A stretch of 64,000 nucleotides of DNA, from assembly GCF_021190915.1 (NCBI RefSeq), contig NZ_JAIOAP010000009.1, forward strand, positions 215,647 through 279,646, in the 5' to 3' direction. Position 1 is the stretch's first letter. Every line of letters starts with the position of its first letter. The notes below the pieces were generated by a model, which did no database searches, had not been told where the DNA came from, and saw only the letters and a list, made by a program, of their open reading frames with translations. This document shows, piece by piece, positions 8,526 to 17,997 of this stretch. The translations under genes and the position numbers were made by a program. This DNA comes from Cohnella silvisoli. GTDB lineage: Bacteria > Bacillota > Bacilli > Paenibacillales > Paenibacillaceae.

Positions 8526-11003
8526 TTAATCTTCCATTAAATTCGCATCGACTATCACATTAGAAGCAGTATCTAATTTCAACGTCTTGATTTCAAATTT
8601 ACCAAGCTTGATCTCTTGTGTAACCCCTAGTGCTGGAACGGATAATGTAGTCACGGCAGCTTTGCCGGTTGGCTCGAACAAACGAATGATATAATCATTC
8701 GAATTTTCAGCGCGCTTAAAGGCAGTAAGTAGAACCGATGAATCGCTTAACGTTACAGCGTTCGCCGGAACCGCACCCGCACCCGATGGAAAGAAAGATA
8801 AGACGAATGGCTTCTCATTCAACGCCAATGCTTCGCGATCAATGACATCCAAGCGCTCCGAAGATTTGCCTGCATTGAACCAGAAACGATATAACCTTTC
8901 GCCTTGATCTATGCGGCTTGAATACCGATCCTGCGCCATGATAGGGCGGTCTTCGATCGGATGACCTGAATAGCCCGCTGAGCGCAATAACGAAATTCGC
9001 ACCTCGCCGTCCGCATAATCCGATCCATAAACCCCGTCATTAATGCAGGTTAACGCCAAATCCTTCGATTCATCCAGAACGGCGATCCATTTTTGCGAAA
9101 CGGCTTCATCCCCATTGCTTGGAAGCTCGTCTCGACCATAAGCCACTTGCCCCCAATATTTCCCTTCCGGGAATGCAGTGGGAATCGACAGCTTCAGCAT
9201 TTTGCTCTTTTCATTCCAATGGACGCGAATTTGCACTTCGATTTCCGTGCCTTTTTTCGGCAGCTTGTAGGTTTGGATAATAAAAGAGTCGCCATATGCA
9301 AACAAGGCTTCCACTACCGTACGAACTGCCCCGTCCTCGATGACACGCACGGATTCCAATCGGCTGCCGCGAATTCCCGAGAAACGAGTTCCTTCTTCGG
9401 CTGACATAAGCTTAAACGCACCTTCGACATTGCGGAAGCTTGCCCCTTGCGTCTCCCAAGGATCGTCATTATCCTCAATAACGATCGGAACAAATGCATT
9501 CGGCTGGACAAAATCGACACCATTAACTTTGTAGCGGTCCATCAAACCGGTTTCGCAATTGATAATGACCTCCAATTGTTCCGTTTTGAAGGTGATTTTA
9601 CCATCCTGCGGCTGCAGCACTGGAGTCGGTTTCTTCGGAAGCACCTCTAACCGAACGTCAAAACGATTCATCTGCCCCGGCTCAAGCTCTGCGAAGAATA
9701 CCGTTCGCTTACGCCAATCCAAATTCAGATTGCTTAACTCTTTTTCGGCTTGCGAGGCAATTTGCACCCCGTCCTTATAAACCAATGGCAGCGAAAATTC
9801 ATCCTTCCAATTCTGATCGGGAAGCTGGAACTCGCATTCAAAAGTCCCTTTTACTTTGTAGGGATGCGGGTTATAGATAAGAATCGGGATCTCGCCCTCT
9901 TCAGCCTTTTTCTGACCGCTTGCCAGTGCGAAGAACGCACGCGCCTTCAGCCTGGAAACAATCTCAAGTCCATGATCGGCTAAACGAAGCGATGCTTCTT
10001 CAACAGGCTGAATCGATGATCCCGGAAGCACATCATGGAACTCCGTAACCATCAGATCGCATATCGCCTCATGGATCAACTCATACGGATAGGTCGTCAA
10101 TCCTTGCATAGCGGTATGTGAAATCATTTTTTCCAGCATGTAAATTTCGTTTTCGAGAAGTCTGTGCTTTTGCTTAATCCGAATTTGCGAGGTGTAGCAG
10201 CCTGGTGCCCAAGAGTTGATATCCTTATCATGACGAGGCAAGTCTCCGCCCAATTCACGCAACTCCTTGAAAAAAGCTTCCGGGGTAGAGTGAATAATCT
10301 GCGTATCCTTTGTTTCTGCAATGAGTTTACCTAATTTCGTTAAATCTTCTCTAGACGGACCGCCGCCATGATTGCCCACTCCCCAAAGCACGGAACCAAC
10401 GAGCTGCTCCGCAGACTTTTTAAGCCAATTGTCCACTTTTTCGTCGGCCTTCCCACGCGGGGAATTGTAAAATTCCTTCGCGCGATGCCCCGTGACTTCC
10501 GATCCGTCATACCCTACCCAAATGAAATCATTATCGGGAAGCAAGCATCTCTCAGGCTCGGGACGACAGAAAATGTAAGAATCAAAGCCCGCTTTATTCA
10601 TAATTTGCACGAGTCCGCGCGTGTGGCCAAAGGGATCAAAGTTTATCGCCGTTGTAGGTTTTACCCCGAATTTCTCCTGAAAATAATTTCGCCCCAGCAG
10701 CATTTGCCGCACAAACGATTCTCCGCTTGGCATGTTGCAATCCGGCTGCAAATACCATCCGCCCATAATGTGCCATTTGCCTTGCTTCACCAAGCCTTGT
10801 ATGCGCGCAAACAATGCAGGCTCATATTCTTCAACCCATTTGTACAGCGTTACCTCGTTATGGTTAAAAATAAAGCCCTCAAACTCTTCGCATAAATCCG
10901 CGGCGACGCGAAACGTAGAAATCGCCTCCGCGGCACCCTCCTCCCATTCCCAAAGCCATACCGGATCTAGATGCGCATTGCTTATTAAGTGAAATGTTTT
11001 CAT
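8526..11003 (-). CDS. Alpha-mannosidase, GH38
   Basis: Hydrolyses alpha-mannosides from the non-reducing end; family members are zinc enzymes acting by retention. Visible motifs are HLDPVW near the N-terminus (His11 and Asp13 as zinc ligands), NFDPFGHTRG with Asp123 in the nucleophile position, and HGGGPSREDL further on, followed by a beta-rich C-terminal half. Length is 825 residues with no signal peptide, so it is cytoplasmic and should act on imported mannosyl oligosaccharides. The ATG at 11003 is chosen because GGAGG lies 7 bp upstream and the protein then begins directly before the catalytic domain; an in-frame ATG at 11057 lacks this. It diverges from the GntR/LacI-type gene at 11134, its probable repressor. 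Confidence 0.93.
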   Translation of the reverse strand: MKTFHLISNAHLDPVWLWEWEEGAAEAISTFRVAADLCEEFEGFIFNHNEVTLYKWVEEYEPALFARIQGLVKQGKWHIMGGWYLQPDCNMPSGESFVRQMLLGRNYFQEKFGVKPTTAINFDPFGHTRGLVQIMNKAGFDSYIFCRPEPERCLLPDNDFIWVGYDGSEVTGHRAKEFYNSPRGKADEKVDNWLKKSAEQLVGSVLWGVGNHGGGPSREDLTKLGKLIAETKDTQIIHSTPEAFFKELRELGGDLPRHDKDINSWAPGCYTSQIRIKQKHRLLENEIYMLEKMISHTAMQGLTTYPYELIHEAICDLMVTEFHDVLPGSSIQPVEEASLRLADHGLEIVSRLKARAFFALASGQKKAEEGEIPILIYNPHPYKVKGTFECEFQLPDQNWKDEFSLPLVYKDGVQIASQAEKELSNLNLDWRKRTVFFAELEPGQMNRFDVRLEVLPKKPTPVLQPQDGKITFKTEQLEVIINCETGLMDRYKVNGVDFVQPNAFVPIVIEDNDDPWETQGASFRNVEGAFKLMSAEEGTRFSGIRGSRLESVRVIEDGAVRTVVEALFAYGDSFIIQTYKLPKKGTEIEVQIRVHWNEKSKMLKLSIPTAFPEGKYWGQVAYGRDELPSNGDEAVSQKWIAVLDESKDLALTCINDGVYGSDYADGEVRISLLRSAGYSGHPIEDRPIMAQDRYSSRIDQGERLYRFWFNAGKSSERLDVIDREALALNEKPFVLSFFPSGAGAVPANAVTLSDSSVLLTAFKRAENSNDYIIRLFEPTGKAAVTTLSVPALGVTQEIKLGKFEIKTLKLDTASNVIVDANLMED

Positions 11004-11070
11004 TGAATTTCCTCCATCCATCTTTGTTTTTAGACCACAAGCATCTATAATGTACATATTAAGTATTTTT

Positions 11071-11110
11071 AAGATGTTGTAAATATCTTTAATAAAATAG
11101 ATATGTATCT
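11071..11110. promoter_or_regulatory. Paired operator candidates between alpha-mannosidase and GntR-type gene
   Basis: Two dyads sit in the shared intergenic region: AAGATGTTGTAAATATCTT (11071-11089, 7 of 9 pairs matching) and AGATATGTATCT (11099-11110, 5 of 6 pairs). Centres are about 24 bp apart, near two helical turns. The first overlaps a TTTACA hexamer that could be the -35 of the mannosidase. They fit a dimeric GntR-type protein controlling both directions. Confidence 0.45.
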
Positions 11111-11133
11111 TTAAATAGGAGCGAACCCTTCAT

Positions 11134-12249
11134 ATGCTCAAGTCCAATAAACCCATTTATCAGCAAATTGTGGACGACTTTAAAAGCCGCATAACTTCCG
11201 GTGAACTTAAACCGAACGATGCCATCCCATCCCAGAAAGAGCTCGCTAGAATTTACAAAACTAGTGAAATGACCATGCGGAAGGCGCTTGCTCTATTAGT
11301 GGAGGAAAACCTTATTATCCGCATCCGTAAAAAAGGCAGCTTTATTAAACCGTCTGCCAACAAACAGCTTCCGTTGAATACCGCAACTACCGTACCTACC
11401 GTTCCCAAAATATATTTTGTTCATCGCAATGTTCTAGCCCGATTGTTGAATGATGGCTTCTATTTAGCGATGTTATCCGGGATTGCCGAAGTTTGCGCGA
11501 AGCATAACATCGAATTCTCGATCTACAATATGGGGAATAGTCTTCAATTACCTGAGGAGCTGGATGCCGGTTATATTTTTTTCGGATTATTTGATGAGGA
11601 AAAGGCTGAATTCATGAGTACCGTTGCGAAGTGGAAGCAGGAACGGCGGAAAATGATCACTATCCAATTCTATTTTCCGCATTTAGAAATTCCGAGTATT
11701 ACAGGGGATAATATGGCCGGGGGTTATTTGGCAACCCAACATCTTCTCGATTTAGGTCATAAACGTATAGGGATCATCGTGTCCGGCAAATCGCATTTGG
11801 AGATTTTCTCCGATTTTTCCTTTCGCCTTCAAGGCTACCGTCTCGCGCTAAGCAACCATAATATACCATTCGATCCTGATTTGGTTATTGTGAAAGACGT
11901 TGGAGAAGAAACGGAAGCCTCCGGTTACGAAGGCTTCGCCGAACTAATGAATCTTGCTCATCCGCCAACCGCTGTTTTTGCGGCAAGCGATTATAAAGCG
12001 ATCGGGGCCATTCGCGCAGCTAACGATCATGGATTAAAAGTACCCGAAGACATCAGCATTATGGGTTATGATGGACAACCCATAAGCCAATGGACGACAC
12101 CAAAACTTACAACAGTCGACCAGAACACTTTCCAATTCGGACAACGCGCTGCCGAAATCATCCTTCAAGGCAATACGGACAGCGGGAGCCCGGAATCCCC
12201 TATATCACCGCAGCTTATTATTAGAGAGAGTACTCGCATTAAGGAATAG
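11134..12249 (+). CDS. GntR-family regulator with LacI-type sugar-binding domain
   Basis: A 371-residue repressor of AraR-like build. Residues ~1-75 form a GntR winged helix (IYQQIVDDFKSRITSGEL, SQKELARIYKTSEMTMRKAL). Residues ~95-371 are a periplasmic-binding-protein-like effector domain as in LacI/GalR (DNMAGGYLATQHLLDLGHKRIG, AVFAASDYKAIGAIRAA, SIMGYDG). Such proteins release their operator when a sugar binds. The ATG follows AGGAG. Its 3' end overlaps that of the convergent secreted GH36-like gene by 11 bp. By position it most likely controls the alpha-mannosidase on the other side of the operators. Confidence 0.9.
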   Translation: MLKSNKPIYQQIVDDFKSRITSGELKPNDAIPSQKELARIYKTSEMTMRKALALLVEENLIIRIRKKGSFIKPSANKQLPLNTATTVPTVPKIYFVHRNVLARLLNDGFYLAMLSGIAEVCAKHNIEFSIYNMGNSLQLPEELDAGYIFFGLFDEEKAEFMSTVAKWKQERRKMITIQFYFPHLEIPSITGDNMAGGYLATQHLLDLGHKRIGIIVSGKSHLEIFSDFSFRLQGYRLALSNHNIPFDPDLVIVKDVGEETEASGYEGFAELMNLAHPPTAVFAASDYKAIGAIRAANDHGLKVPEDISIMGYDGQPISQWTTPKLTTVDQNTFQFGQRAAEIILQGNTDSGSPESPISPQLIIRESTRIKE

Positions 12250-15200
12250 AAGTATATTCGATCTTGGGATTCCAGGCTGTCGCATCGAAGCCGTTGTTCC
12301 CATTCCGGTTGACCACAAAGTAAAGGTTATCTCCCTGATTGACGCTCATCGAGAAATCATACGCAATGCCTGTCGTATCCGCCCCGCCTATGAGCTGCCA
12401 TCCGCCGGCTGGCCAGATTTGCGTACCGTTCTTCATGATCTTGACATTGATTCCGTCGCCTCCTATGCCGCTGGCCGATTTCTTAACGGTTCCGGTCAAC
12501 CTAACCGTACCCGTCTTCGGCGCCGCCCATCCCCGTACCGTATCGTTCACGTCGGGGTGCATTTGGTCTGGCATAGAGATGATGTTGTACGTATATGCGC
12601 CATTCCACCGGTGATCTACCGAGTTCCAAGTCATATTCGAATAGGTGCTTCCGCTTGCCTGCAAGTAAAACCAATTCCAATTGCCCTGCGTGAAGGAGAA
12701 GTCCGCAGTTGCCGCATATGAAGGCAATGGCGTCGCGACAGACGCCGTGGCGTCGTAAACGATGACTGGATCCCAAATCGTTTCATCAAAATCCTTGTTT
12801 ACGTTCTGGTTCACAACGAAATAGATCATATCATTTGCCGCAACATTGATTTTCAAATTGTGGTTAATGCCCGTGATATCCGTTCCGCTAATCGACTGCC
12901 AACCGCTAGCTGGCCACACTTGCGATCCGTTCTTCATCATTTTCACCTGAATGCCGTCCCCGCCGCTATTGCCCTTTCGAACGTTGCCGCTTAGAATGAC
13001 CGTTCCGGCATTGGGAGCTTTCCATGCCCGTACCGTGTCCGTAAGATCCGGGTGAATATGCGCGGGCGACCAGATCAGGTTGTATGCATTCGAGCCCTTC
13101 CATGCATTGGCGGCTGCATTCCAAGTCAGTTGCGGATACGTGATGCCGCTCGATTCGAGATAATACCAATTGTTAAGCCCCTGCGTCGTTCCGAATCCGG
13201 AGGAAGCGTTCCAGCCCGATGAGACATAGTTGATGACCGGATCCCAAGAGGTTTCGTCAAAAGCGTTATTGCCGTTCTTGTTCACCACGAAATAGATTTT
13301 ATCGCCGGTTGTCACCTTGACGGCTAGATCGTGGTTCCATCCGATGGTATCGACGGAAGATATCGACTGCCATCCGGAAGCCGGCCAAATTTGCGTGCCG
13401 TTCTTCATGATCTTGACGTTCACGCCGTCCCCGCCCGCGAAGGCCTTGGCAACATTGCCGGAAACCTTAATATATCCGGCTTGCGGAGCGGTCCAAGCAA
13501 CTGCCGTATCGTTCGTATCGGGATGAAGCTGCGTAGGATGGAAGACAAGATTAAACGGATATGCGCCTTGCCAGGTCCCCGCGCCATCCCAAGTGAGGTT
13601 AGAAAAGCTGCTTCCATTCCATTGCACGTAACTCCAGCCCTTGCCGCTTTGTTTGTTGGAGAAGTCGGTAGACAGCTTGTAAGTTGTCGATGCGATACTC
13701 GTATCCGTACTATAGGCAGCAACAAGCGAGGAAGTATTACCGTCACCATCCACCGTTCTAACCTGATACGAATCATCCACGCTGCCATTTACATCAAAAA
13801 AGAAGGTTCCCGTAGATACTTTCGTGTAAGGAGTCCCGTTTTTGTATATTTCATAATAAGAAATCCAGTTGTTGTCGGTCCCCGCAGTCCACACGACTTG
13901 GGTACCGCCGTGTTTGAGATATGCGGTCTGCGACTTCGTAACATTAGACGGAGCAATTGGAGCCGTAGTGTCGGAGCCGTTGCCGGGACGATTCTCCAGG
14001 TTGAAAAAAATAACTTCGCCCCGTTTCAGGGGGGTCAGCGTAATCCCGTTCGTCATCCAGTAGCTGCCCGTATTCGTTGCCGTCGCCCTTCCGCCTTCAA
14101 GCGTCGCCACCGTATAATTAGCGCTCGGAGTCAGCCCTTTCGGGTAAACCGTCACATTGTTGCCGATCATCGATTCATTATGGCGGGTTGTTAAATATCC
14201 TTTGGTACTGTCGCCGCTCATCTTCTGTAAGAAGTATGTTTTGTCTCCTGTGCTCACGTTAGGCCTGTATACTTTAACCCAACGTCCGACGACGCCTTCG
14301 GTTTTGAAGTAGTGATACAATTCGATATCCTTCCGCCAGCTTTCTTTGTCGGCGTCTGATACGACTGCATCCGCCACATTCATTTGCACCAAAGTAGCCA
14401 TGCTCAAAGTTCCGCGGTTATTTTTGGAATATGGATTTTGCCACTGATAGTTTTCCGTGTTGCCCCCGGTAAACAATTTGTCCAGCGGGGTAATGAGACT
14501 GCTATAATATCCGTCATAATGCATGACATTGCCGTCCGTATTTTGCTGGGTATCGGAGTAGCGAGCCGACTCGATCGTTAGAAGTTCGCCGCCGGAAGAG
14601 ACTCCGAAAATTCCCGCGCTCGGGTTATCGTCCTTGAAGGTTTTGAGCAGTTGATAGAAGTTATTGGACTGCGCCAACATATCATTATCCGATCCGTTAG
14701 AAGGCCAAGACGGCTGCGCGTCATATCGGAGGGCGTGAGTTCCCCACTGCGATTGCTTGCCGTTCAAATCGTTCCGAATCCAACTGACTGCATTGTCATT
14801 TGCCAAATTCAAATGGGAACCGTAGTAAGTCGGCGTATCGTTTCCAACTTGATAGGAAGGATTCTGGGTAAGCACGTCCGACTGGGCATCCGCTTGCCAC
14901 GGCGGATTCCAGATATTATAGGACATTCCGCTTAATGCGGCGTAGGCGATGAGTCCCTTAAAGTCGTCATGGAACATGTTGTTCCAGTCGCCTTTACGAT
15001 CATACCAATTATCGTCGATCCAACCGGTATCGATTCCGATATACCTGCCGTTGTTGATCGCTTGAAAAGCATTTTCCGTCTGCGGTACGTTGACGTTCCA
15101 CTGCCCTGTTTTTACCTTGGCGAAATAAGCGTCACGCGTATAATCCCATTTGTAGGTATACACATAATTCAATATGGAGTTGCCCATATCGTCCACATCG

Positions 15201-16135
15201 CCGGCAAAAACGCCGGTCAAGCTCTTAGGTGTCGTAATCGATGCATTGTTGGGTACCGAATAGTCGGACATGAATACTTTGCCGTTCATGGCGAAGTTCC
15301 CGCCGTAGTTGCCCAGATCGGCAGCCCAATGTCCTGTATAGTCGAATAATAAATACATTCCGCTGTTGGTCGAACGATTGCGAAGTACGAAAAACTCGTT
15401 GTAGATCGCCGTACCTTGAATATTGTCCATGACGCCGTTCTCATATTTCCCGTCCACTGTGATGACCTCAGGAGGATCCTGAGAATTGAACGTACGAGCA
15501 TATCCGCTCGTTAAAGCGACTGTCTTCAACAAGTGGCTTCCCGTAAAGTTCGCGCCCCCGGTCATATACATGAAATCCGTATTGGCAACGTCATTTGCCA
15601 TCGCTTTTTGGCGAAACAGGCTTGGGTTCGAGAAAAGCTTCGCCGAGCCCGATACATTCTGTATGACGGACCATTCTTGTACGATCCCAGTCGATGGATA
15701 TACGATATAATATCGGTTTACTTTGATGTCGGAATTATGGAACGTAACTACCAATTGCAGTTCACCTTGAGAAAGGGTAGACAACGTATGCGCGTCATAA
15801 ACCCATCCCGTACTGGATCCAGTATACGTTGTCCCCTCTATTTTTACGGAAAATTCATCCGATAGCGCCGCGCCCTGAATGTACTCCTGTCCGGTGAGTT
15901 TGTTCTTGAAGCTCGTCTGCAAATACTGTCCGCTGGCGTTTAATTGTAACTTCTTCTCGACGGCGGCCGTCCCGATCGTCCAGATCCGGTTCACGCTGTC
16001 GTAGTTGACGTATGCATCACCTGCGGCAGCCGCCCGGTTGTCCATAGCAGCCATTGATCCGACTATTGCCATGATCGCAACAAACGTTCCAGTTACAATC
16101 AACTTCCACACTCGAATTCCCGTCCATTTTCTCAT
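12239..16135 (-). CDS. Secreted GH36-like (clan GH-D type) glycosidase with FN3 and three C-terminal repeat modules
   Basis: A 1298-residue exported protein. Residues 1-38 form a signal peptide ending in an AAAA run. Residues ~40-330 are a beta-supersandwich and ~330-600 a TIM barrel resembling GH36 alpha-galactosidases. The nucleophile position of the KWD motif reads LRYD (Asp472). The acid/base region reads GVSSGGE (512-517), reminiscent of the SSGG stretch of GH36 but altered. A fibronectin III-like domain (~728-820) follows, then three ~155-residue modules (822-978, 979-1143, 1144-1298), each with HPDxxDT, GDGxxVKxMKNG and WP(A)SGWQ motifs. The same module occurs three times in the protein at 23641-26682. 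ATG is preceded by GGAGTG. It is the last gene after the permeases and would generate oligosaccharides outside the cell. Specificity unknown. Confidence 0.8.
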   Translation of the reverse strand: MRKWTGIRVWKLIVTGTFVAIMAIVGSMAAMDNRAAAAGDAYVNYDSVNRIWTIGTAAVEKKLQLNASGQYLQTSFKNKLTGQEYIQGAALSDEFSVKIEGTTYTGSSTGWVYDAHTLSTLSQGELQLVVTFHNSDIKVNRYYIVYPSTGIVQEWSVIQNVSGSAKLFSNPSLFRQKAMANDVANTDFMYMTGGANFTGSHLLKTVALTSGYARTFNSQDPPEVITVDGKYENGVMDNIQGTAIYNEFFVLRNRSTNSGMYLLFDYTGHWAADLGNYGGNFAMNGKVFMSDYSVPNNASITTPKSLTGVFAGDVDDMGNSILNYVYTYKWDYTRDAYFAKVKTGQWNVNVPQTENAFQAINNGRYIGIDTGWIDDNWYDRKGDWNNMFHDDFKGLIAYAALSGMSYNIWNPPWQADAQSDVLTQNPSYQVGNDTPTYYGSHLNLANDNAVSWIRNDLNGKQSQWGTHALRYDAQPSWPSNGSDNDMLAQSNNFYQLLKTFKDDNPSAGIFGVSSGGELLTIESARYSDTQQNTDGNVMHYDGYYSSLITPLDKLFTGGNTENYQWQNPYSKNNRGTLSMATLVQMNVADAVVSDADKESWRKDIELYHYFKTEGVVGRWVKVYRPNVSTGDKTYFLQKMSGDSTKGYLTTRHNESMIGNNVTVYPKGLTPSANYTVATLEGGRATATNTGSYWMTNGITLTPLKRGEVIFFNLENRPGNGSDTTAPIAPSNVTKSQTAYLKHGGTQVVWTAGTDNNWISYYEIYKNGTPYTKVSTGTFFFDVNGSVDDSYQVRTVDGDGNTSSLVAAYSTDTSIASTTYKLSTDFSNKQSGKGWSYVQWNGSSFSNLTWDGAGTWQGAYPFNLVFHPTQLHPDTNDTAVAWTAPQAGYIKVSGNVAKAFAGGDGVNVKIMKNGTQIWPASGWQSISSVDTIGWNHDLAVKVTTGDKIYFVVNKNGNNAFDETSWDPVINYVSSGWNASSGFGTTQGLNNWYYLESSGITYPQLTWNAAANAWKGSNAYNLIWSPAHIHPDLTDTVRAWKAPNAGTVILSGNVRKGNSGGDGIQVKMMKNGSQVWPASGWQSISGTDITGINHNLKINVAANDMIYFVVNQNVNKDFDETIWDPVIVYDATASVATPLPSYAATADFSFTQGNWNWFYLQASGSTYSNMTWNSVDHRWNGAYTYNIISMPDQMHPDVNDTVRGWAAPKTGTVRLTGTVKKSASGIGGDGINVKIMKNGTQIWPAGGWQLIGGADTTGIAYDFSMSVNQGDNLYFVVNRNGNNGFDATAWNPKIEYTSIP
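12242..13672 (-). repeat. Three tandem ~155-residue secreted modules
   Basis: Region encoding residues 822-1298 of the secreted GH36-like protein. The three units align along their whole length through a Trp-rich start, HPDxxDT, APxxGxVxxxG, GGDGxxVKxMKNG, Wx(A/G)SGWQ-like and YFVVN(K/Q/R)N motifs ending in a DPxIxY-type strand. They look like beta-sandwich carbohydrate-binding or adhesive domains; I cannot assign a named family. Confidence 0.75.
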
Positions 16136-16170
16136 TCATTTCACTCCTCTACGATTGAACTTTGACGCCT

Positions 16171-17001
16171 TTAGCCTTTAATTCCCGAAGTTACGACACC
16201 TTCTATGAGAAAGCGTTGACCAAGAAAAAACGTTGCGATGACTGGAAGCATGAACAGGATCGAAGCAGCGGCTGCCACTTGTTGGATGATAACGCTTCTC
16301 TCGTACACATAACCGATCGTCGATAGTGCGGTTGCGAGAGGATACTTCGCTTCGTTCAGAAACATAAACGGCGATATAAAATCCCCCCAAGCCCCCTGGA
16401 AGGTCATGATGGACACCGTGGCTACGACGGGAAGCGATAGCGGCAGGAAAATGTTCCAGTAAGTCCGAAAGATCGAGCACCCGTCAATTCTCGCCGCTTC
16501 CTCCAGCTCCTTCGGGATCACGGAGAAAAATTGCCGATACAAAAAGATAAAAAACGACGAGCCGCCGAGACCCCAGATCAACCAAGGATAGAAAGTGTTA
16601 AGCAACCCGTATTTATGAAATAGGATATAAGTCGGAATTTGCGTAACGATCCCTGGCAGCATCATGGTGGATAGGACGATCATAAACAGCACTTTCTTGC
16701 CTGGTGCGTCGATGCGGGAGAAAGCATAACCGACAAGCCCGCTGGACAACGTCGTAGTCGTGACCGTTATCAAGCATAGGAAAACCGAATTTTTGGCAAA
16801 CTTCCAAAAATCGATCATTGTAACTGCGAACCTATAATTTTCAATTTCAAATGCTCTAGGCAAAAAGTCGGGCGTATCAAACCACGGACTTAAAGAATTC
16901 GATAAAGTTAAAAACAAGGGAAGCACGAACATAACGGAACATAGCAGCAAAGCGGAGTAAAGGATGAACCGGTTCGTACGGTTATACCGCAAACTCGTCA
17001 A
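16171..17001 (-). CDS. Carbohydrate ABC transporter permease, MalG-like
   Basis: Inner-membrane subunit of a CUT1-type importer. The 276-residue protein has six hydrophobic segments and the EAA loop that contacts the ATPase (EAARIDGCSIFRTYWNIFLP). The start codon is TTG at 17001, supported by AGGAGGG at ideal spacing. It follows the partner permease by only a few bases. It pairs with the permease at 17005-17997 and the binding protein at 17981-19378, and precedes the secreted GH36-like gene. Confidence 0.93.
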   Translation of the reverse strand: MTSLRYNRTNRFILYSALLLCSVMFVLPLFLTLSNSLSPWFDTPDFLPRAFEIENYRFAVTMIDFWKFAKNSVFLCLITVTTTTLSSGLVGYAFSRIDAPGKKVLFMIVLSTMMLPGIVTQIPTYILFHKYGLLNTFYPWLIWGLGGSSFFIFLYRQFFSVIPKELEEAARIDGCSIFRTYWNIFLPLSLPVVATVSIMTFQGAWGDFISPFMFLNEAKYPLATALSTIGYVYERSVIIQQVAAAASILFMLPVIATFFLGQRFLIEGVVTSGIKG

Positions 17002-17004
17002 TCG

Positions 17005-17997
17005 TTATCCCTCCTGATCCGTTTCATAATGAACCCAATAACGGCTTGTCGTGAAGATTAATATCGTAAGCAGCAAAATGACGACAAACATGATCCATAG
17101 CAGTGCCATCCCGTAAGCAAACCGTTGGAAGGCGAACACTTGTTGAAACGCATGCACGGCATAGAAATAATTAGGTCGAATAGGCGGGTCCAGCAAGCGT
17201 GTTCCCGTAAGCAATATCGGTTGAATATACATTTGCAATGCGCCGATGAATCCCATGATCAAGTTAAAGAAAATAACCGGTGTCATGAGCGGCAGCGTAA
17301 TGCGAAAGAACTTCTGGAATGACGATGCTCCGTCTATTGACGAGGCTTCGTAATAATCCCTGGAGATTCCTTTTAACCCCGCCAGATTGATCAGAATACC
17401 GCCGCCAGCCCCCCAGACCAGCATAATAACGAGCGATAAAGTCGCGTAATCGTAACCAAGCCAATTCAAGGCAGGCAGATGAAAGAATTTCAATATCGTA
17501 TTGATGATTCCGTCCTTATCCGCATATAAGAACCGGAACATTAAACCGACCGAGACCAGCGGCACGATCGAAGGCAAATAGAAGATCGTCCGATAGATTC
17601 CCATCCCTCGAATACTTCTATTGAGAAGCAACGCGAGCAGCAATCCAACCGCTGTTCCGATGGGAACATACACAATGGCAATATAGATAGTTCTTCCGAG
17701 CGAGTAAATGGCATCTGTATCGGAAAATACGTTTTTGTAATTTTGCAAGCCGACCAGCCGCAAACGATCGATATTAAAACCAATAAAATTGGTGAAGCTG
17801 AGGTACAGTCCATAAAATAACGGATAGAGGCCGAAAAACGCGAATACGACGACCCATGGCGATACCATCAAATAAAAAGCTAACGTACGGCGGCTCCTCT
17901 CCGTTCGGATAAGATCCACTCCTTTCATCAGTAAGAAGAAAGGGAATCTCAAGGATCCCCTTTCCTTCCAGCGGGTCAGCTTACTTCTGTGCTGCAC
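17005..17997 (-). CDS. Carbohydrate ABC transporter permease, MalF-like
   Basis: Partner membrane subunit of the locus C importer, with six membrane segments and the EAA loop YEASSIDGASSFQKFFRI. The start is ambiguous. GTG at 17997 has AAGGAAGG 5 bp upstream but lies inside the end of the binding-protein gene (17-bp overlap). ATG at 17928 gives a more typical N-terminus just before RTERSRRTLAFYL but has no clear ribosome binding site. The GTG is kept here, implying translational coupling to the binding protein. Confidence 0.9.
   Translation of the reverse strand: MQHRSKLTRWKERGSLRFPFFLLMKGVDLIRTERSRRTLAFYLMVSPWVVVFAFFGLYPLFYGLYLSFTNFIGFNIDRLRLVGLQNYKNVFSDTDAIYSLGRTIYIAIVYVPIGTAVGLLLALLLNRSIRGMGIYRTIFYLPSIVPLVSVGLMFRFLYADKDGIINTILKFFHLPALNWLGYDYATLSLVIMLVWGAGGGILINLAGLKGISRDYYEASSIDGASSFQKFFRITLPLMTPVIFFNLIMGFIGALQMYIQPILLTGTRLLDPPIRPNYFYAVHAFQQVFAFQRFAYGMALLWIMFVVILLLTILIFTTSRYWVHYETDQEG

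Noticed and set aside
12239..12249. Frameshift or assembly error where two genes overlap
   Set aside because: Both reading frames are intact with complete C-terminal domains; this is an ordinary 11-bp convergent overlap.
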